In this document: positions 58,401 through 64,000 of the stretch, piece after piece
Layout: every line of letters begins with the position of its first letter
Position numbering within the stretch: the stretch's first letter is position 1
From: Anthopleura xanthogrammica
Lineage: Eukaryota > Cnidaria > Anthozoa > Actiniaria > Actiniidae
Length of the DNA: 64,000 bases
NCBI GenBank assembly: GCA_964019055.1
Contig: OZ025209.1
Location: forward strand, 11,764,981 to 11,828,980
Direction of reading: 5' to 3'
The notes under the pieces: generated by a model
What the model saw: only the letters and a program-made list of their open reading frames with translations
Database searches by the model: none
What the model was told of the DNA's origin: nothing
Made by a program: the position numbers and the translations under genes

Positions 58401-61400
58401 TCAAAAATATTTCATGGGGCATGGGGCATGGGGCATGGGGCATGGGGCATGGGGCATGGGGCATGGGGCATGGGGCATGGGGCATGGGGCATGGGGCATG
58501 GGGCATGGGGCATGGGGCATGGGGCATGGGGCATGCCAACCTTTTTTGAAACAGCTGTACAAGTGACTATGCATAAAGTAAATTATTTTCGAAGGAATCG
58601 AAGCTGGCTTGAGGTTTCACGAATTCAATAAATGCCATAAATACATAGATATTCTGATCTTACTCTCAAACCTTTTACTGCCATTTATGTTGAGGCCATC
58701 TTAAAAATGTTGAAATTTTAATATAATCCTTAGATATGCCCTGATCAGATTGTCATGTAATTTCCCAAAATGCTATGCATGTTATGCGTATCAATGCGCT
58801 TAATATGCAATGCTATTTCACGTGCCGTTTTGTCAATTCGTTGAGTTATTATAGTGATTTTTTTCTTTATTTATTTTTATTATTTTATTTTATTTCCTTG
58901 GGTCTCTGTAATAATTTTCCTTAATTTAATTGTTCAGGATTCACCGGGTTTCGCCGTCATTTATGGGATTTGATTTAGTTGATAGATTAGATAGATTTAG
59001 TTGATAAATCTTGTGGTTTCAAATTGATTGTGCACGTATAGAAACCAGTTAACCTTAGGAAACTCGACAACCCACTACATGCTTTTTACATTGCCTGATT
59101 AGTGCTACTGATGTGATCATGTTCATGGTCATAGTCATGGTGTCAGTCATGGTTATATTGCAATTCATACTCATCCACAAACAAATACATGCATAGATCC
59201 ATGTTTAATTAAATATTAAACATATAATAATACAGATAATAAGCAAAGCAAAAAGACTTACAATTGTAAAAGGTTTGGGGTACCACGAAACAATCCTTGT
59301 GGTATTTCCTTTAGATTGTTGCCTTGTAGGTGCCTAAGACAAAAGAAGTGCACATGAATTTTCTTTAATTAGCGGTAATTAATGAAGAATTCTCGATAAG
59401 TAGAAGCAGAATAAACTTGACTTGACTTGATTTGGTCTTTATTGCGGAAAGTATGGAGAGAAAGTATCAAAATAAGAAATAATATGTACTTATTGACTGA
59501 GTGGGAGGTCCGAACGGGAAAATATTTGGCTCGAGGTCCTGAAGTACGGAACGAGCGCAGCGAGTTCCGTGCCAAGGACCGAGAGCCAAATATTTTCCCG
59601 TTCGGACCGACCTTAACTCAGTCAATAAGCATTTTATCATATGACCACATATAAAAAATCGATTTCAAAGCGTTTTTAATAAATGCGAATCAAAATGCGT
59701 AGTTTTTACATGATTGACGGCAGCGAGTCCGAACGGCGAGTCCGAACGGGAAGTTATTACACTTTTCGGAAAAGCGTACTTTTTTTGCTGACGACATTTT
59801 CCCCAAAGGTTTTTTTTAGAATCACGCGTACAGTGAAATACGGTCATATGATAATTATGTTTATTACACATTTAGGGTCGATATCCGTGAATAAAAACCA
59901 TATCAGTGAATTGATACGATATCACTTCACGGTAAACGGTAAACTGATATTTATGACAATAAACATTTTCTTGTGTGTTATGTATCGACCCTAAACGTGA
60001 ATAAACAAACTCGTTTTCCGTATCATAAAACGATATCAAGCTATTAACATGTGATAATCTCTATATACATACAGTATTTGAAGATTTATCTGATACTTGA
60101 AAGTATCCCGATGCAAAAATGATATTCTATTATGTGCAAGCTCTCTACGTCGTGATGAAATGATATAAACAAGCAGAATATTTATTTGGTTATGGCAATA
60201 CCACTAAAGATATAATGTAAAGTGTAATATTTTAATCATACTTCAAGCCAAGATCAGCAAGAACGTCAATCAAATTTAAAGTATACTTAATTGTTATATT
60301 CATTTTTCCCATGCATCAATCTCGACCCCTGTAATACTTACTGCGCATGCTCGACGTAGCCTGGCATTTCGTTGAACATGCGCAGTAAAGAATAAAAGGG
60401 TTTTGTCAATACAATAATATAAGGAATTAAGTTTTGACATAATACAGACATTACATTAACTATCGAAATATTCCAAATGAAAAAGGTACGGGCCACCTGA
60501 AATCGACTTAATCACACGGCGGCCATCTTTAATATGTCGTCACAGATTTTAGCATGAAAACGAGGACACGCGTGGTAATAGCCCACTTTCGATATTCTAG
60601 TTGAGTGATCACACACAAAGCAATTCAATTCAAGACGAGGCTCTTTTGTTTCCCCGGAGCCCCGTCTTGAACTGCTTTGTTCGTGATCACTCAACTAGAA
60701 TATCAAAAGTGGGTCATTGTCAATATGGCGTCCCGCAATATAAATTCATCCTTATTTTGAGATGAAGATATTGCTTGTTTACCAGGTATTACTAATAGTT
60801 TTGTCCAAAAAATGCGGAAGGATAAACTGCCATTCAATGCAACGTTTTACGAGGCTACTTATTTTGTCACGAATACTATGTTCACGATGTTGAAGGTAAG
60901 CATGTAGTTTAGTGTGTGCAACCTGTGTGCTTTCGATCACATCTGATGGCGGCTTCAAATCTACAATATCTTTCTAAAATACCCGTTGTTTCTGCTTTTA
61001 TTGACAGTAAAACTTGGTTACATCAACAGAAGAGAGGTTTGATTAACAGAAGATATTTAGTTCCTCCAATGGAAATCCTGATATAGCAGTGTCGGTTCCA
61101 GGTTGGTTCCCGCGAAGGTTCCATTGAATCCCCTTTGCGAGATCTTGTGAAGCCAATCATGTTATTTAAATTAAATTGGACTCCCCCCCCCCCTTTCGAA
61201 GTCGATTGCACTTGCGTTTTCTGCGTGGCGGCCATTTTGGAACCCCCCTTTTTAAAATCCTGGATCCAATGAATAGAATGCTGAAAAAAGCGAGGAGCCT
61301 CATGGACGACGCATTGTATTCCGTGCTAGAACAGATTCTGTTGTGGTTTCTTTCCAGTGTAGCGGTTGGTGTGGATTCTTTGTTTATTGTAAACAAGAGT

Positions 61401-62136
61401 TTCATAAAGGAGGAGTTTATTTTGATGCACTAAAATGCCGGACAAATTGAGCCTGCCTCAAGATTCTACTGACTGTTGAAACAGATATACTTGTTTACTT
61501 GGGGATAAATAAACCTGGGTTTTCCAGAAAAATATTTTTGTTACTAAATAAAAGTTAACAAAATTGATCTTTTGTCGGCATAACTGTTATAGCGTGACTA
61601 CGATGTGTTCACGCGTGGCCGCCGTGTGATTAAGGAGAATAGTACTAGAAGCCTAATGGGTAAACCCGCTGAGATGTTTCTGAGCAGACGATGTTTTGCG
61701 ATTCCTTCGCGTTTTTTTTTTTTTTGAAACTTTGATGCTCTTTTTTTCCAAAACTATTCAAGGTTTGACTACCAAACTTTGCCAGTACATTTTTCACATA
61801 TATACCTTTAATATAAGATAGACGTGTTCTGGGGTTGAAGTTCCCCTTGAAATGTAAAATTTATTTGCAATAAAACCTACATATCCTTAAGGTTTCTGTT
61901 GCTATGAAATAGTCCATCAGGTAAATGTGTCAGCAGATTAGCTGACAATAATCTGGAAAACAAGTACCGCAATTATTGGTATATCAGTGGAAATTGCTAA
62001 CACTCGACAAATTGGCTCCAAATAGCCTCTTCCCAATTTTGCTAATAAATACAAGTAAAATTTACTTTATGTGCACATTATACAAATCCATATACATTCG
62101 TTCGTGTAATTAAAGTACGCGATCGATAATAATAAC

Positions 62137-62174
<38 letters not shown>

Positions 62175-62194
62175 TAATAATAATAATGATGATG

Positions 62195-62240
<46 letters not shown>

Positions 62241-62615
62241 GCTCTAAATAAATGAGTCTTTTAAAAGTTTAGACTTTTAGACTTAAGATAGAGTGACAGA
62301 AACAAGATCTAATGTATATGGGTAAATTGTTCCAGAGGTGAGCACGATAGCCATATGTCTTGAGATGGTTGTCACCGTGCGAAATAGAGTTTAGAAACTA
62401 AGAAAAATACGTAAAATCAAGGATTTGTAGGAGCTGTTAGAGAAGCAGCTGAACGGCGCTAATAACATATGCATTATATCCTTGAACTATTCTCGATCTT
62501 TTCCCATTAGGCTTTCGGTCTAGATCTCTTTTTATAAACTTACATTTTAGTGAGTTGTCTGTTTTTAACAAAGACCCCAGTAGGTAAAGATGTGAGTTTG
62601 TTACCATTGATTCCA
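49272..62615 (-). CDS. LRR / cysteine-rich / multipass-membrane receptor-like gene, copy B (15 exons visible, 5' end outside)
   Basis: Exons in transcript order within the window: 62544-62615, 61881-61952, 59262-59333, 58232-58303, 58061-58132, 57342-57404, 56565-56642, 56396-56467, 53751-53950, 53458-53598, 52894-53318, 51609-52806, 51303-51527, 50688-50789, 49272-49417. Every exon matches one of copy A, is open, and keeps GT-AG sites and phase. Two exons are each 3 bp shorter, in frame. The visible part gives 1003 codons including stop: the last 8 LRRs, the Cys-rich module, all membrane helices and the acidic tail. By analogy with copy A, three LRR exons, the LRRNT exon and the signal exon should lie beyond 64000. 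Open frames and mostly conservative changes suggest a functional gene. Confidence 0.8.
50032..50215. repeat. Copy B of the TACAGTGC MITE
   Basis: Equivalent of 16021-16205. Confidence 0.7.
50331..50494. repeat. Copy B of the GAGGCTTTG MITE
   Basis: Equivalent of 16640-16804. Confidence 0.7.
50688..50789 (-). CDS. Receptor copy B, linker exon
   Basis: 102 bp, equivalent of 16999-17100; splice sites and frame conserved. Confidence 0.6.
51303..51527 (-). CDS. Receptor copy B, last two membrane helices
   Basis: Equivalent of 17802-18026, open. Confidence 0.78.
51609..52806 (-). CDS. Receptor copy B, main membrane domain
   Basis: 1198 bp, same length as copy A, open. Differences cluster mainly in the cytoplasmic loop (for example TRMEAS in A, TQKEVS in B), while the helices are nearly unchanged. 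Confidence 0.82.
52894..53318 (-). CDS. Receptor copy B, juxtamembrane Cys-rich exon
   Basis: 425 bp, equivalent of 19393-19817. All Cys retained. Confidence 0.82.
53458..53598 (-). CDS. Receptor copy B, Cys-rich exon
   Basis: 141 bp, one codon shorter than copy A; Cys retained. Confidence 0.78.
53751..53950 (-). CDS. Receptor copy B, LRR-exit exon
   Basis: 200 bp, one codon shorter than copy A. It lacks the internal CAG seen in copy A, which supports TTTCACAAG as the real acceptor. It has more amino-acid changes than its neighbours (SNDPEFLAY in A, LKKPAFLAN in B). Confidence 0.75.
53951..56395 (-). other. Intron of receptor copy B
   Basis: Equivalent of 20456-22903, nearly identical over its right two-thirds. 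Nothing else supported. Confidence 0.5.
56396..56467 (-). CDS. Receptor copy B, LRR exon
   Basis: Equivalent of 22904-22975. Confidence 0.78.
56565..56642 (-). CDS. Receptor copy B, LRR exon
   Basis: Equivalent of 23074-23151 (78 bp). Confidence 0.75.
56732..57259. mobile_element. Copy B of the C/G-core MITE
   Basis: Equivalent of 23241-23749, with an extra internal AAGGAAGAAATTTATAAG repeat and a shorter G-run. Confidence 0.72.
57342..57404 (-). CDS. Receptor copy B, LRR exon (63 bp)
   Basis: Equivalent of 23832-23894. Confidence 0.75.
57611..57985 (+). repeat. Expanded (TGGCAT)n array, about 62 units
   Basis: 375 bp of perfect hexamer, against about 7 units at the same site in copy A. 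All long open frames here (WHWH, QCQC, MPMP, ALAL) are artefacts of the repeat. Confidence 0.97.
58061..58132 (-). CDS. Receptor copy B, LRR exon
   Basis: Equivalent of 26379-26450. Confidence 0.82.
58232..58303 (-). CDS. Receptor copy B, LRR exon
   Basis: Equivalent of 26550-26621; last codon gives Met instead of Val. Confidence 0.82.
58413..58535 (+). repeat. (CATGGGG)n array, about 17 units
   Basis: Perfect heptamer array 110 bp from an LRR exon. Copy A has only a few GGCATGTGGCAT-like units at this place. Confidence 0.95.
59262..59333 (-). CDS. Receptor copy B, LRR exon
   Basis: Equivalent of 27554-27625. Confidence 0.85.
59484..59854 (+). mobile_element. 0.37-kb hairpin-ended element, copy B only
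   Basis: A 141-bp hairpin (59489-59629, ends CTTATTGACTGAG, apex GGAACGAGCGCAGCGAGTTCC) is followed by TTATCATATGACC (59634-59646), the perfect complement of 59842-59854. The empty site in copy A reads AAGAAATAATTATGTTTATT. ATAAT flanks both sides. Confidence 0.85.
59871..59995. repeat. Copy B of the TTTAGGGTCGATA MITE
   Basis: Equivalent of 27799-27923. Confidence 0.7.
60507..61634. mobile_element. Copy B of the CTTAATCACACGGCGGCCA element
   Basis: Equivalent of 28434-29571, including the internal hairpin. Confidence 0.65.
61881..61952 (-). CDS. Receptor copy B, LRR exon
   Basis: Equivalent of 29814-29885, identical in peptide as far as can be read. Confidence 0.82.
62127..62240 (+). repeat. 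(AAT)n microsatellite, copy B
   Basis: Equivalent of 30087-30194. Confidence 0.9.
62544..62615 (-). CDS. Receptor copy B, first visible LRR exon
   Basis: Equivalent of 30502-30573. Confidence 0.82.
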
Positions 62616-62775
62616 CTTAAACAAAACAAAAATAGAATTAAGAAATGTAAATCATTATATTAGGAAAATATTGAACAGTTTTTCCTTTAATTTTTTTCAT
62701 AATTGCTGTTGCAATAGATACTGATTCTTTTAATAATGTTCATCATCATCGTCGTCGTCGTGATCCTCACCACTA

Positions 62776-64000
62776 CCATCACCATCACCATCACCATCAC
62801 CATCACCATCACCATCACCATCACCATCACCATCACCATCACCATCACCATCACCATCACCATCACCATCACCATCACCATCACCATCACCATCACCATC
62901 ACCATCACCATCACCATCACCATCACCATCACCATCACCATCACCATCACCATCACCATCACCATCACCATCACCATCACCATCACCATCACCATCACCA
63001 TCACCATCACCATCACCATCACCATCACCATCACCATCACCATCACCATCACCATCACCATCACCATCACCATCACCATCACCATCACCATCACCATCAC
63101 CATCACCATCACCATCACCATCACCATCACCATCACCATCACCATCACCATCACCATCACCATCACCATCACCATCACCATCACCATCACCATCACCATC
63201 ACCATCACCATCACCATCACCATCACCATCACCATCACCATCACCATCACCATCACCATCACCATCACCATCACCATCACCATCACCATCACCATCACCA
63301 TCACCATCACCATCACCATCACCATCACCATCACCATCACCATCACCATCACCATCACCATCACCATCACCATCACCATCACCATCACCATCACCATCAC
63401 CATCACCATCACCATCACCATCACCATCACCATCACCATCACCATCACCATCACCATCACCATCACCATCACCATCACCATCACCATCACCATCACCATC
63501 ACCATCACCATCACCATCACCATCACCATCACCATCACCATCACCATCACCATCACCATCACCATCACCATCACCATCACCATCACCATCACCATCACCA
63601 TCACCATCACCATCACCATCACCATCACCATCACCATCACCATCACCATCACCATCACCATCACCATCACCATCACCATCACCATCACCATCACCATCAC
63701 CATCACCATCACCATCACCATCACCATCACCATCACCATCACCATCACCATCACCATCACCATCACCATCACCATCACCATCACCATCACCATCACCATC
63801 ACCATCACCATCACCATCACCATCACCATCACCATCACCATCACCATCACCATCACCATCACCATCACCATCACCATCACCATCACCATCACCATCACCA
63901 TCACCATCACCATCACCATCACCATCACCATCACCATCACCATCACCATCACCATCACCATCACCATCACCATCACCATCACCATCACCATCACCATCAC
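62776..64000 (+). repeat. (CATCAC)n array, at least about 200 units, running off the window
   Basis: At least 1,225 bp of perfect hexamer inside an intron of copy B. Copy A has only a few imperfect units at 30720-30750. The Met-Val repeat frame on the minus strand is an artefact. Confidence 0.97.

Larger units (their letters stand above)
46627..64000 (+). repeat. Segmental duplication, copy B of 12298-30750 (direct tandem)
   Basis: Same order and orientation of exons, introns and most MITEs as 12298-30750, with low single-base divergence and discrete insertions or deletions. The offset is about 34.3 kb at the left and about 32 kb at the right because of copy-specific insertions. The right limit is hidden by the terminal microsatellite and window end. 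Confidence 0.92.

Noticed and set aside
62687..64000. 437-codon Met-Val repeat frame
   Set aside because: Translation of the (CATCAC)n microsatellite inside an intron.

Overview
The window is eukaryotic, AT-rich and intron-rich. It carries BEL/Pao, L2/CR1-like, Crypton-type and Mutator-like elements and many palindromic MITEs. Gene style and repeat content suggest an anthozoan cnidarian (coral or anemone). That is an inference from family resemblance; the species cannot be read from the sequence.

Layout. (1) 1-1185, minus: two exons of an SLC16-like (monocarboxylate transporter type) MFS protein that runs off the left edge. (2) 1928-2490: 5'-truncated non-LTR retrotransposon. (3) 2502-11720: a BEL/Pao LTR retrotransposon on the minus strand with 389/397-bp LTRs, a 5-bp target duplication and a broken gag-pol. 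Nested inside it at 2933-5281 is a Crypton-type tyrosine-recombinase element with an intact 539-codon gene and perfect 35-bp inverted repeats. (4) 15274-43520, minus: a 20-exon gene assembled here by hand from splice sites and reading phase. It predicts 1143 residues: signal peptide, LRRNT, 11 leucine-rich repeats (nine of them on exactly 72-bp exons), a cysteine-rich module, and a multipass membrane domain with a large cytoplasmic loop. (5) Its introns hold a TTAA-flanked element with 1-kb inverted repeats (31679-35083), an L2/CR1-like element (37296-41262) split by a Mutator-like element carrying a RecQ-helicase fragment (38688-40942), and many MITEs. (6) From 46627 to the right edge the 3' two-thirds of the same gene and its surroundings is repeated head to tail (copy B, 15 visible exons, all open). 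The 5' end of copy B lies beyond the window.

The two copies act as their own control: each insertion present in only one has a readable empty site in the other. This shows that several mobile units share an unusual build: a 105-165-bp hairpin at one terminus, short inverted repeats internal to it, and often a CCAATCA box 30-43 bp from the other terminus. The intact tyrosine-recombinase element has the same build, so it is a candidate autonomous relative. Copy B also differs from copy A by very large microsatellite expansions (about 62 TGGCAT units, about 17 GGGGCAT units and at least about 200 CATCAC units).
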